Origin: Eutreptiella sp. 'Long Island Sound 2002' | Lineage: Eukaryota > Euglenozoa > Euglenophyceae > Eutreptiales > Eutreptiaceae | Direction: 5' to 3' | NCBI GenBank assembly: GCA_964036045.1 | Contig: OZ038379.1 | Span: forward strand, 121,211,206 to 121,275,205 | DNA: 64,000 nucleotides | Part shown: positions 9,239 through 18,300 of the stretch, one piece after another | Position numbering within the stretch: position 1 is the stretch's first letter | How the letters are laid out: each line of letters begins with the position of its first letter | Program-made: the position numbers and the translations under genes | The notes under the pieces: generated by a model | The model's input: the letters and a program-made list of their open reading frames with translations, nothing else | What the model was told of the DNA's origin: nothing | Databases searched by the model: none

Positions 9239-11252
9239 CTTGACTGTAGAGGATTTATTGGCACCAGCCGTGTGCGTGCCACCGCCGATCCATCCCCACA
9301 TGCCACTCTATTTGCGCTGTCGTGCACAATTGCATGAATGGGAAACGTTGAAGGACACATACGCGGCGTCAGTGATTCGCAATGGGCTGCAGCTTGATTG
9401 GGTTGACGGTTTTGATCCGGATCGGCCAGCCGACGACTTCCGTCCTCGTTCTTCCCACGCAGAGGTAACCGACCCTGAATTGGTAAAACACGTGTTGGAT
9501 GCAGTGCAACAGGGTTGCATGGAACGCGTCGAGCGCAAAGACATTAAGTGTTGTGCAAGTATGTTCGCAGTGGACAAAGCGTCAGACGAGGCACATCCTG
9601 AGGGAGGCCGTCGACCTATCACCAATTTGAAGAACGTGAACCAGTTTGTACAGACCACCTATTTTTGTTTGGTCACTCTGTGGGGCATTTTACCGTTCTT
9701 GAGACCCGGTCAGTATGCTTGCAAAATTGACCTGAAAAGTGCTTATTTTCACATGGGTATCCATCCGCGGGATCGACCTTATTTGGGGGTCTACGTCGAC
9801 GGTGAATTTTACAGGTGGTGCGTGTTGCCGTTTGGATTAAACGTTGCACCACGGGAATGGCAACGCCTCATGCAACCAATTTTAAATGCCGTGCGCGAAC
9901 GCGGAGCACTCGTTTGGGTCTACTTGGACGATTGGCTCATCATTGGCAATACTTACCGTGAATGTCTGGAACACACACGTTTTTTGGTACAACTTTTGCA
10001 TCGGTTGGGTATATTGGTCAATGTCCCAAAATCATGTTTGGAGCCGTCTCAAGAAATTATAATGCTTGGTTTTATGCTGAACTTCAGGGAAGGATTCGCC
10101 GCGGTACCTCCAAAGCGCCTACAAGCAATTTTTCGGGACGTGAACAGACTGGCACACAGTCACACACCATCAGTGAGGCGATGCGCCTCCGTTCTTGGAA
10201 GAATCTGTTCCTTGTTGTTCGCCATGCCCCATATCCGACTCCTCAGCGACGCCCTGGCGGTGCAGGTGGCGGTGGCAGTCCAGGCTGGCTGGGAGGCAGA
10301 CGTGGCGCTCCCGGAGCGCGTGTCACGTCAGTTGATGGATCTGGCGGACGAGTTACACCAGTGGAAGGGACGCACCTTCGTAGTTTCCATGGGTCACGTC
10401 AGGGACATGTACTCGGACGCGTCGGATCTGGCGTGGGGCGGAGTCCTTCAAGGGAATGCCCAAGCAGCGTTCGGTTGGTTCCTGAATCGAGAGGAACACA
10501 TAAACGTCAAGGAGTTCAGGGGAGCCCTACTGACGATTCAAGCGTATGCGCTGAGGGACACCACGCTGCGATTTTTCACCGACTCAATGGTCCTTTACTG
10601 GTATCTCCGCAAGTGGGGAGGTCGCAAGCCGCGGTTCAACGCATTGATTCTCCAACTGTGGAATTTTACACAAGCCAATCGCATCGAGATTCAACCGTTT
10701 TACGTGCACACCTCGGTGAATCCGGCGGACATTTGGTCTCGGCTTCGTTGGACACCGTCGGAGGCTACCTTCCCGTCGGACGTGTTGACTTGGAACCTGG
10801 AGGAGTTCAAAAGTTGGATTCAGCCGGAAATCGATTGGATGTCAAGGAGTTCCAATGCGGTGTGCAGCAAGTTCGTCAGTCCGTGTCCTCAGCCGGGGGC
10901 TTACGCCATCGATGTCTTCTCCCAGAATCTAACTTTACTTTCACCGGGGTGGGTCTTCCCGCCGTTCAAGCACATACCTCAGTTGGTCAACAAAGTGTTG
11001 GAGTCACCAGGGGTGAAGGTTCTCATGGCTCTGCCGTACAGGCCGCGCGAAGTTTGGTGGAACCTATTGATGAAACACGTGAAGTTCGCAATGAAGACGT
11101 CGGACTTCCGGTTGCAAATGCCAAACGGCACAGAGACACAACCACGTTTCGTGTTGACCTTGGCGTATGTTTGCGTGAATACTATCAATTGCGAGGAGCT
11201 ACCAACGAAGAGGCGACGCTTATCATCAATGAAATCGGGAAGGACACCTTGA
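9219..11252 (+). CDS. DIRS reverse transcriptase-RNase H, 677 aa
   Basis: ATG at 9219 (MNDHSSSLTVEDLLAP). RT motifs: GGRRPITNLKNVNQFV, CKIDLKSAYFHMGIH (first Asp), LPFGLNVAPREWQ, and WVYLDDWLII (the Y-x-DD box, about residue 235). RNase H from about residue 395: MYSDASDLAWGG, NVKEFRGALLTI, FFTDSMVLYWYL and VNPADIWSR supply the expected Asp, Glu, Asp, Asp. About 160 residues follow, part of which lies over the recombinase frame. DIRS elements typically carry this RT-RNase H and no protease or integrase. The 3' 1.29 kb is also open in the recombinase frame. Confidence 0.93.
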   Translation: MNDHSSSLTVEDLLAPAVCVPPPIHPHMPLYLRCRAQLHEWETLKDTYAASVIRNGLQLDWVDGFDPDRPADDFRPRSSHAEVTDPELVKHVLDAVQQGCMERVERKDIKCCASMFAVDKASDEAHPEGGRRPITNLKNVNQFVQTTYFCLVTLWGILPFLRPGQYACKIDLKSAYFHMGIHPRDRPYLGVYVDGEFYRWCVLPFGLNVAPREWQRLMQPILNAVRERGALVWVYLDDWLIIGNTYRECLEHTRFLVQLLHRLGILVNVPKSCLEPSQEIIMLGFMLNFREGFAAVPPKRLQAIFRDVNRLAHSHTPSVRRCASVLGRICSLLFAMPHIRLLSDALAVQVAVAVQAGWEADVALPERVSRQLMDLADELHQWKGRTFVVSMGHVRDMYSDASDLAWGGVLQGNAQAAFGWFLNREEHINVKEFRGALLTIQAYALRDTTLRFFTDSMVLYWYLRKWGGRKPRFNALILQLWNFTQANRIEIQPFYVHTSVNPADIWSRLRWTPSEATFPSDVLTWNLEEFKSWIQPEIDWMSRSSNAVCSKFVSPCPQPGAYAIDVFSQNLTLLSPGWVFPPFKHIPQLVNKVLESPGVKVLMALPYRPREVWWNLLMKHVKFAMKTSDFRLQMPNGTETQPRFVLTLAYVCVNTINCEELPTKRRRLSSMKSGRTP

Positions 11253-12160
11253 AACGTTACAATTCTGCGTGGCACATGTTTGGTACGTTCTTGTTACAAG
11301 ACGCGGCGCTTGCTCCACTGTTAAAGGTGGAGCGCTTTGGTCAAATCCCACTGATGACGGTGGCGGTGCAACTTTTAAAGTTTTCACGCACGCATTCTTT
11401 AAGTGCTGGGCGTATGGCGTATTCAGCAGTGTGTCTATTCCCGTGCTTTTCGCAACTACGTTTCGAGGGTATGCTACGCAACTTGAAACGTGACTGGTTC
11501 GTCAGTGTTCCTCATTATCATCGTTTCTATGATGTACGGCGTCTTATACAAGTCATGCATCAGCAACCTGTGGAGACGGAAGCTCAGCTGCGCTTGCAAG
11601 CCATTTTGTCCTTGAGATTCTTTGCCTTGTTCCGAGGCGTTGATCTGGCGCGATCACGTAGGGATATCCAACGCGCTGCTCAGCCTTGGTTCATTTCTGC
11701 TAAGCGCAAAGGGAGGAGATACTATGCACGTTATCCTATTCACAATGTTACGCCACCGTCAATTGATCCGCAGCGCTGCTTAGCGCGTTATTTGGAGGCT
11801 ACTGGTGATTACGAGGGTTCTGAGATTTTTGTGTCCCTACGAAAGCCACGGAAGCCTTTATCGTCTGATACCATCAACGGTCTCACTACTCGCTGGTTAA
11901 GGAAACACCTGCTGGAATTGGGGGAACTGGAGACGGATTCGTTTTCCGCGCATTCTACACGAGGAGCAGCAGCAACTGCACTAATCTATCTTGGCGTGGA
12001 TCCGCATGTGGTGGCAGCATTGGGTGATTGGTCCTGTTACGATACATTCAGGAAGTTTTACGACAGGACCAGAGCTCTGTTGCGCATCACGCAAGTTCTG
12101 GTCCCTCCTGATCTGGCGACTGGAGAAGCGGCGCGCGCTTCGCGCCTGGCGATTAATTAA
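9962..12160 (+). CDS. DIRS tyrosine recombinase (catalytic part ~11100-12160)
   Basis: The frame is open from 9962 for 732 codons, but the first ~380 lie entirely over RT-RNase H and are Gly/Arg/Ser-rich with no family resemblance; translation probably begins further down, near 11.1 kb. From about VCLREYYQLRGATNEEATLI the protein looks like an N-terminal SAM-like helical domain, then the catalytic domain: RFFALFRGVDLARSRR (first Arg), SAHSTRGAAATAL (H-x-x-R, about residue 663), GDWSCYDTFRKFY (nucleophile Tyr, about residue 699; Trp replaces the second His, common in this superfamily). It cuts and rejoins DNA through a 3'-phosphotyrosine link. It ends 50 bp before the internal complementary region. 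Confidence 0.9.
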   Translation: MSGTHTFFGTTFASVGYIGQCPKIMFGAVSRNYNAWFYAELQGRIRRGTSKAPTSNFSGREQTGTQSHTISEAMRLRSWKNLFLVVRHAPYPTPQRRPGGAGGGGSPGWLGGRRGAPGARVTSVDGSGGRVTPVEGTHLRSFHGSRQGHVLGRVGSGVGRSPSRECPSSVRLVPESRGTHKRQGVQGSPTDDSSVCAEGHHAAIFHRLNGPLLVSPQVGRSQAAVQRIDSPTVEFYTSQSHRDSTVLRAHLGESGGHLVSASLDTVGGYLPVGRVDLEPGGVQKLDSAGNRLDVKEFQCGVQQVRQSVSSAGGLRHRCLLPESNFTFTGVGLPAVQAHTSVGQQSVGVTRGEGSHGSAVQAARSLVEPIDETREVRNEDVGLPVANAKRHRDTTTFRVDLGVCLREYYQLRGATNEEATLIINEIGKDTLKRYNSAWHMFGTFLLQDAALAPLLKVERFGQIPLMTVAVQLLKFSRTHSLSAGRMAYSAVCLFPCFSQLRFEGMLRNLKRDWFVSVPHYHRFYDVRRLIQVMHQQPVETEAQLRLQAILSLRFFALFRGVDLARSRRDIQRAAQPWFISAKRKGRRYYARYPIHNVTPPSIDPQRCLARYLEATGDYEGSEIFVSLRKPRKPLSSDTINGLTTRWLRKHLLELGELETDSFSAHSTRGAAATALIYLGVDPHVVAALGDWSCYDTFRKFYDRTRALLRITQVLVPPDLATGEAARASRLAIN

Positions 12161-12210
12161 TTCTTATATAAGGGTTCAGTTCACGGGAGCTCAGTTCTTC
12201 CGTTCTGTTG

Positions 12211-12321
12211 CCCATATATGGGGATTGGGTAGTGCTAGCTGAGCCAGCTCGGATTTACCCGAATAGGTGAGGAGGAAAGAAGAGATGGCGAAGCAATAGC
12301 ACTACACAAGACACATATATG
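12211..12321 (+). repeat. DIRS internal complementary region
   Basis: 12211-12248 is the reverse complement of the left terminus 7805-7842 (one mismatch). 12249-12321 is the reverse complement of the right terminus 12704-12776. The two meet at GAGCCAGC|TCGGATTT with no extra base, so this 111-bp region is a template that bridges both ends, as proposed for circularisation in DIRS elements. It follows the recombinase stop by ~50 bp. Confidence 0.93.
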
Positions 12322-12393
12322 CCCACCCTGTCCCTCCCTTAAGTTCTTCGCTCACCGTGAAAAGCAGTTGACACTTGGGTCGTCGGTTGCCAC

Positions 12394-12776
12394 GGTTTTA
12401 AGAGCATGGGAGGTTAATAGTGGTTGGAGCATGTAAGGAGTACTGATTTTCCAAATTTTTATTATACTACGGTTTTCTCTGAGATCGTCGACGACAGGTC
12501 GTAGCTTAGAGGAAAAACACAACTCTAAGGTTGGTAGAGTGTGGGTTCAAACCCCATGGGGGGTATTTGAGGTCAAAAATTCATTTTGCATGTATAATAC
12601 CATTTTTGTGTATATTTTGAGGGTGCCCGTTTCAATGAAAGGTAGCAAAGGGCACCAAAAGAGCAGAAAACAGAGAAAACAAACCGGTTTTAAGGAGTTG
12701 GCCCATATATGTGTCTTGTGTAGTGCTATTGCTTCGCCATCTCTTCTTTCCTCCTCACCTATTCGGGTAAATCCGA
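12394..12776 (-). repeat. DIRS right inverted terminal repeat
   Basis: The core 12394-12711 mirrors the left repeat. The outer ~65 bp (12712-12776, ending TTCGGGTAAATCCGA) is unique to the right end and is matched only in the internal complementary region. Confidence 0.92.
12491..12565 (+). promoter_or_regulatory. tRNA-like pol III boxes in right ITR
   Basis: TAGCTTAGAGG (12502-12512) matches the tRNA A box and GGTTCAAACCC (12544-12554) the B box, 31 bp apart. The B box sits in a T-arm-like stem with a seven-base TTCAAAC loop (GTGGG/CCCAT). The anticodon and acceptor arms fold poorly, so this is tRNA-derived or tRNA-like and not a functional tRNA gene. Confidence 0.5.
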
Positions 12777-14591
12777 GACCAGGAGCCACTGGACGGGTGC
12801 CGGGAGGGCCTTGATGAAGCGGGCCTCCACGTGGTTAGGACCTGGGGCCTTGCCATCGGCCTTGTCCAGGGCGGACTTCAGGTCCTGCATGGAGTACTGC
12901 TGGACCTGTGTCCAGGCCCCCTCAGGGACCCGGGGGACGTGGCGGCCGAGGACCGCCTGGAAACCCGGGAGGTCCACCGGGCGTTTGTCATACAGTTCTC
13001 GCCAGAAGGCGCGAACTGCGAGCATCACGTCGTGGGCCTCCGTGAGGAGCGTTTGGGTGTTGGGAACCCGCACGTTCCAGAGGCCTGACGGGCCTGGGGC
13101 CTCTACCTCTATGGCTCCCCGCACGGCTTTCCATCGCTGGGCGATGTCGGGGGCGTGGCGGCGCCAGAAATCCTTGATGGCGCGCTTGCCGTCTGCCGCC
13201 AGGAGGGCGCGGAGCTGGCGAATGTCCTCCTCGAGGGCGGCTGCTTGCTTCTCCAGCTCCTCCTTTAGCTGGCCCTGCGTGGTCGGGCGGAACCCGGGCG
13301 ACACACCCTGCAGTTCCTCCGTGAGCCGGAGCGCCGCCTCGGACCGGATGCCATGCCTGGCCGCGTCCGCCTGGTACGCTGCCGGGGCGCGCGCTGCCAG
13401 GGTGTCATAGCGGAGGACCGCTGCCTGGAGCTGCTTTCCGCTCTCCGGGAGGTCCCCCTCCGCCGGGTCCGTTCCCGCCGGAGACGGCTGCCGGCATCCC
13501 ACCACGCGCGCCAGGGCGTCATGCGTCGCGTGGAGGTGTTCGAACACCTTGTCCACCGCGGCCGCGGGCATGGACCTGTAGTCGTGCTGCTCTGCGGGAC
13601 CCAGCCAGGGCGCCAGGGAGGGTTCATTCTGTGCGGCGGTGACCGCCGCCCACAGGCAGTGTCGGACGGGCGCGGCCTCGGCGTCGTACGGGAGGAGGCC
13701 GCCCTCCGTGTGGCTGTAGGGGGTGGGCATCGCCGCGCGTCCCGCTGCGCTGAGGAGACCCGGCAGGGCCAGGCGGACCAGGAGGTGGTCCGAGCCGACC
13801 ACCTGGGGGTGTGCGGTGCCGCGAGCCCAGACGCTTTCCCGCAGGGACCACGGCAGGAGGGGCTCGTTGACCAGGAAGGTGTCCACCCTGTGCTGGGACG
13901 GGTGGAGCGTGGGGGTCATGTCCTCCTCGCCGCCTGCCGCGGCTCTTCGGAAGCCGCAGGCTTCCCAGCCTGCTCGGAAATGCTCCGTGGCCGGGTTGGC
14001 GGGGACATCCATGTAGATGTTGGTGTCGCTGGCGATGACCACCGGGTGCCTCCCGCCGAGGCTGCGTGCCCTGGCATACATTTGTATGTCGGCCCAGAAC
14101 GCCGCCCGTCCCGCCCACGGGGAGCAGCCTGCTTGCGGCCCGTGGACGTTGATGAGGGTGAGGCCTCCCCCGTCCGTGCGGATCTCCAGGGCCGCGGCCT
14201 TCCCGGGGACAATTTCCGTGAAGCTGAGCACCTCGTGCTCCGCCACGTACTTGCTGCTGACCGCGGTGAGGAGGCCCCCCCCTCTCGAGGTGGAGGTGGC
14301 CCCCGTCTCCGCCAGCCGGCTGCTGAAGTAGGCGGTGTACCCCTTGTCCCGGAGCGCCGCGGCCACGTGCATCTCCTGCGCCCTGGTGGCGATCCCCGTT
14401 TCCTGGAGCATGATGGCAAAGCCCCCCTCCTGGGGCAGCATGCCGGTGATGAGGTGCTCCTTGTCGGTGCAGGCCGCCGGCCCCCGGCGCCGCCGGAGTG
14501 TGTCCCGGAGGGACCGGTCTGGCGGCACGAGGCCGTTGCGCAGGTTCCACGAGAGGAGCCACAGGGCGTCGCCCGTCGTGTCCTCCTGGAG
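12777..14591 (-). CDS. LINE APE endonuclease and first part of RT (cut by DIRS)
   Basis: The frame opens right after the TGA at 14592. The endonuclease begins with DALWLLSWNLRNGL (motif-I Asn), well before the first ATG-like start at 14528, then shows MLQETG (catalytic Glu), LINVHGPQ, VIASDTN (Asp/Asn), RVDTFLV and GSDHLLV (the Asp-His pair). This is the apurinic/apyrimidinic endonuclease fold that nicks target DNA for target-primed reverse transcription. A ~200-residue helical linker follows, then the first RT motif (ADGKAPGPNHVEARFIKALP). The coding sequence stops at 12777, inside the RT thumb-ward finger region, where the DIRS element begins. The listed frame's last eight residues (SDLPE and stop) are DIRS sequence. 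Confidence 0.85.
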
Positions 14592-15353
14592 TCAGCTATC
14601 CCGCATCGGCATCGCCGCCGGGTTCGCTGGTGCCGCCAGGGCATCTGGGTGCGCCGCATCCGCTGAGCCCGTTCCCAGCGGGGCCCACAGGGGGGCCCGG
14701 GGGACCGGGGGAGCCAGGGGGGCCAGGGGGGCCAGCCCCGCGGGGATGGACATGGACCCTGGTGGGGCCGCACCGCCGGCCCCCGGGGCCGCTCCGGGTG
14801 CCTCCTCACCTCCATCCGCGTGGTCGGCTGCCTGGGGCGGGGGGCGCCGGGTGTACGGGGCGTGCCACGGGGACCTCCGTGCTCTCCCCTGCAGGATGTT
14901 GGCGGCCGCCTCCTTGTCGCCCGCCGGGGCCGCAGCGTGCACCGCGTGCCACGCCAGGTGTTCCAGCATTGCCCCGCTGGTGTAGTACTTGTCCGCACAC
15001 AGGGGGCATTTCGTCGGCTCCGTGGCCCCTCGCGCCGGGGGGAGCTGCACCGACTTTGGAATGGCGCCCTCCGCCGCTGGTTCGAAGGGCAGGTTGGCCA
15101 GCGGCACCGTGTGTGGTGCCAGCGTGCGGCCCGGGGCCGCCGCATCGAGGGCTCGCGTCGCGGGCGCGGGCCCGAGGCCTCGGGCGGCATCGCGCTGCGC
15201 GTCTGCTTGCAGCCACGTTTGCCAGTGCGTGGAGCCGATTTGGCGGTCGGGTTTGCCCCTCCATCGCAGGTCGTGGAAGGCCTGTAGCCAGTGGTACACC
15301 GTGGTCGGGACCGCCAGCTGGAGCTCCAGGTCGGCGGGTTGCGCCGCTGCCGG
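14592..15353 (-). CDS. LINE C2H2 zinc-finger segment
   Basis: In the same frame as ORF1 and immediately after its TGA, about 250 codons stay open to a TGA at 14592-14594. The first in-frame residues are PAAAQPADLELQLAVPTTVY. A classic C2H2 finger follows (CPLCADKYYTSGAMLEHLAW then H: C-x2-C-x12-H-x3-H), then a Pro/Ala-rich linker. There is no good ATG near its start, so it is either the C-terminal part of ORF1 or the N-terminal part of the endonuclease-RT polyprotein, cut off by a nonsense change. C2H2 or CCHC fingers N-terminal to LINE enzymatic domains are common and bind nucleic acid. Confidence 0.6.
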   Translation of the reverse strand, partial: PAAAQPADLELQLAVPTTVYHWLQAFHDLRWRGKPDRQIGSTHWQTWLQADAQRDAARGLGPAPATRALDAAAPGRTLAPHTVPLANLPFEPAAEGAIPKSVQLPPARGATEPTKCPLCADKYYTSGAMLEHLAWHAVHAAAPAGDKEAAANILQGRARRSPWHAPYTRRPPPQAADHADGGEEAPGAAPGAGGAAPPGSMSIPAGLAPLAPLAPPVPRAPLWAPLGTGSADAAHPDALAAPANPAAMPMRDS

Positions 15354-18300
15354 TCACACTCCCGGCCTCGCCGCCCGGGCGTTGTCCTTCAGCCTGACCT
15401 GGAGCAGGAGGGCGTGGTGTTCGCCCTCCCGCAGTGCCTTGATGATCATGCGGGTGCAGTCTGCCACGCGGATCACGGCTTCGGGCCCCGGCAGGCGTTC
15501 GGGGTGGCAGATGACGATGTGCGCGTCCGCCGGGCTGAACATGCAGACCACCCACTGTGGGTTCTGCTGTCCCCGTTGGGCCACCGCCAGGGTAGCCGCA
15601 GGGCGGGCGTGCGTGATGGGCCCCGCGTGGAGGTCGGGGACGTCCGTGGCCCTGATGGCGTCTCCCTGCCACGCGGCCCGTAGATGCTCCTCCTGGTCAG
15701 GGCTCCACACCAGTGTGGGGGGGTTGACCCACCCCGGTTCCTGCCTTTTGTTGGGGGCGCTGACAGTGTGTAGCAGGACCGCCAGCGGCCAGGGGTCCGC
15801 CGACATATAGTAGGCCTGGGTGGGCCCCTGTCGCCAGTCGACGTGGGGCAGGGGCGGGAAAGCCCCCTGTCCGGCGGTGCTGTGCCAGACCGTCCATCGG
15901 CCTCCAGCCAGGACGTGCGACCGGTACCCTCCGGCGTGGCCGTGTATGATGGCTTGGTAGCCTGCCGTCTGCAGTACCAGTGCCTCCCCCTGCTTAGGCC
16001 CGGGCGGGGGTGCGCCATCGCCCGCACCCCAGACGCGGGTGCGCCCGCGGAGTGTGGCATGCCACGGGTCTGGTGCATTGCGCTGAGGCCCTTGTATGCA
16101 TCCCGCAATTTGCGCCGGGCCGTGGTGGTGGACGAAGCTCTCCCCGCCGTCTGCCAGCAACGCCGCCGCGACGACGTATAGTTGCTCCGCCGTGAGGGGT
16201 GCCGTCGGCTCGTGCGTCGCGGCCGGCCGTCGGGGCCGCGTGTCGCGGCAGGGGACGTGGGGCAGCAGTTGCGCCGGCCACGCCGCCACTGGACCCATGG
16301 TGACGGCCGCGACCGCGGACGCCAGCGCCGTGCGGTCCGTGGGTCTGTACTGCCGGAGTCCCGTGGTATCTCGGGTGAGGTGCCTGCAGGCTGCCGTCCA
16401 GGCCACCGCTCCGCAGTTCGTGCAGTCCGGTTCGGCACCACTCGCGTCGTCGCCTCCCCTTTGCTGTACCGTGGTGGCGGTGTCGAGCGGGGGGGCCCGC
16501 TGTAGCGCCTCCGGGCCCTGCCCCGGCGGGAGGGCGGGCGGGATTGGCTGCCGGTAGTTTTGCGCGCCTCGGCGCTCCGGGTGCGTGTGGTACGGGTTTT
16601 GCCGGCGGTGTTCCGGGGCTGCCTGTGGCTGGAAGAGGAGTTGGTGCAGGTACCAGTGGCCCTCCGCGGTGGACGGATTGCGGAGCGTTAGCCACTGTTC
16701 CACCACGCCTCCTGGGTGCGCGGCCTCGACGCGGCGCTGCAACCCCAGGCGGCCTAGGCGGTTGGACGTGCCCGCGGGTGGGATGTGTGCTTGCGGGTAG
16801 AGCACCCGCAGCGGCTCCAGCGCCAGGTCCAGCACTTCGTCGTTGAGCTGCTTCGTGAGGGTTGACGCCCTGTGTAGGGCGTGGAGGACCCCGGGTGTGG
16901 GGGCCGTGAGCTGTTCGAGCACCGGTTCCGGCGGGTACCGCGTACCCGGGTTCGTTAGCCACTCCCTGGTGTGGCTCAGTACGGCCTTCCACACGTCCCT
17001 TGTAAAGGCGTGCTGGGGGGCCAAAGAGGGGACCATCCGTAGGAGGCGGTGGCACGCCGGCGGCGATTGCATGGGCTGTGGGGCGGCCGCCGTGATCCAC
17101 CTGCACGCCGTGCCAGGCACGATCGCCCCCCATTCCACGGTCCCCATGCCCTCGGCGTGGATCAGCGCCTGGCCTTGGACCATTGGGAAATAGGGGCTCG
17201 AGCGCCCCTTCCCTTGCTTCCACCGTACCCAGGCGGCCCCCGCCTGCAGGCTGCGGAGCAGGGCCACGCCGGGGAGGAGCAGCTGCGGGAAAGCCCCCTT
17301 GACGGCCTGGGTGGCGTGGGCCAAAGTGCCCATGGGCAAGTACCATAACGGGAGGGTCCAGGGGCCCGGCAGCGGTTGCGCCACCCCTGCGTCCCATCGC
17401 CACTCGGAGTCTGGCGGGGTGGCCGGGACCGTGCCTGTCTGCAGGAAGTGGCGTGCCTGCTTGTCGGGGTGCCGTTGGAGGGTTGCCGCGAGGCTGAGCC
17501 CCTCTGCCGCTGGTGCCACCGGGAGGCCGCCCCGGGGCCTGCGCCAGGGGTATTCCTGGTCGGCCCCCCAGGTGTGGAGGTCCCGGGCGATGTCCTCCGC
17601 GGTCCCTGTGGGGGCGTCCTCTGGTGCCAGGTGCCACATGACGGCGAGCACCGCCCATGTGGAAAAGGGCCACACCCGCGGGGGGGTGTACACCTGGATG
17701 GTCCACTGTGGGCACGCCCGCCGCACGCGGGACGCGTGGAGCACCCCTCGGACCATGTCAGCCGCCAGGACCAGCACCATTCCCGAGGGATCCACAATGA
17801 TCCCCTCTGCGGGTCCGCCGTGGCGGCCCCGGGTGTGCAAGGCCACTGCCGCCTGTCCCGCGTGGGTGACTCGGTCGACGGCCTCCTGGATGTTCACGCT
17901 GCCGCGCGCGGTCTCATCCAGGATCCAGCCCTGCGTCACCCCGTAGCGTAGGGCGGCGCGTGCGGCCGCGGGTTTCACCTCGGGCAACGCTCCGTCATCG
18001 GGGCCGGGCTGGGGGTGCTGTTTGGGGCACCAGCCTTCGCCGGTGCAGTGGCCCCTTTTCCCCGCGGGGCAGATCGCGGGTACGCTGCCCGCCGGCGGCG
18101 TAGGTTCCGCGGGCGCGTCTCCCGTGGGGGGCTCCGGCAATGCCTCCAGGTCGGAGTCCGTGCCCGCGTCCCCTTGTGGGGGGTCTCCTTCGCCGTCTCT
18201 GAGTCCCAGCGCCCTGATGACCTCGTGTGCTTCGTCCAGCGTCGGAGATCGGGGGCGTGTCTTGCGTGGTGCCGCGGGTTCCGCCATTGCTGTGTCGCTG

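Larger units (their letters stand above)
7805..12776 (+). mobile_element. Complete DIRS-type tyrosine-recombinase retrotransposon
   Basis: A 4972-bp element with the full DIRS layout: inverted terminal repeats, gag, RT-RNase H, overlapping tyrosine recombinase, and an internal complementary region. Left end GCTGGCTCAGC at 7805, right end AATCCGA at 12776. No target duplication is seen, as expected for recombinase-mediated insertion. All three frames are open and the ITR cores look essentially identical, so this is a recent and possibly mobile copy. It sits in the RT of the minus-strand LINE. With the element removed, LINE codons on each side join in phase (…CTG GTC | CAT TCC…). DIRS elements replicate through a single-stranded circle and integrate by recombinase instead of integrase. 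Confidence 0.95.

Noticed and set aside
12491-12565. Functional tRNA gene
   Set aside because: A and B boxes and T-arm are good but acceptor and anticodon stems do not pair well, and there is a mirror copy in the other ITR.
2924-15356. UGA reassigned to an amino acid, or selenocysteine insertion
   Set aside because: DIRS and other ORFs in the window use TGG for Trp and TGA occurs as a plain nonsense change in element A; CpG decay explains the pattern more simply.
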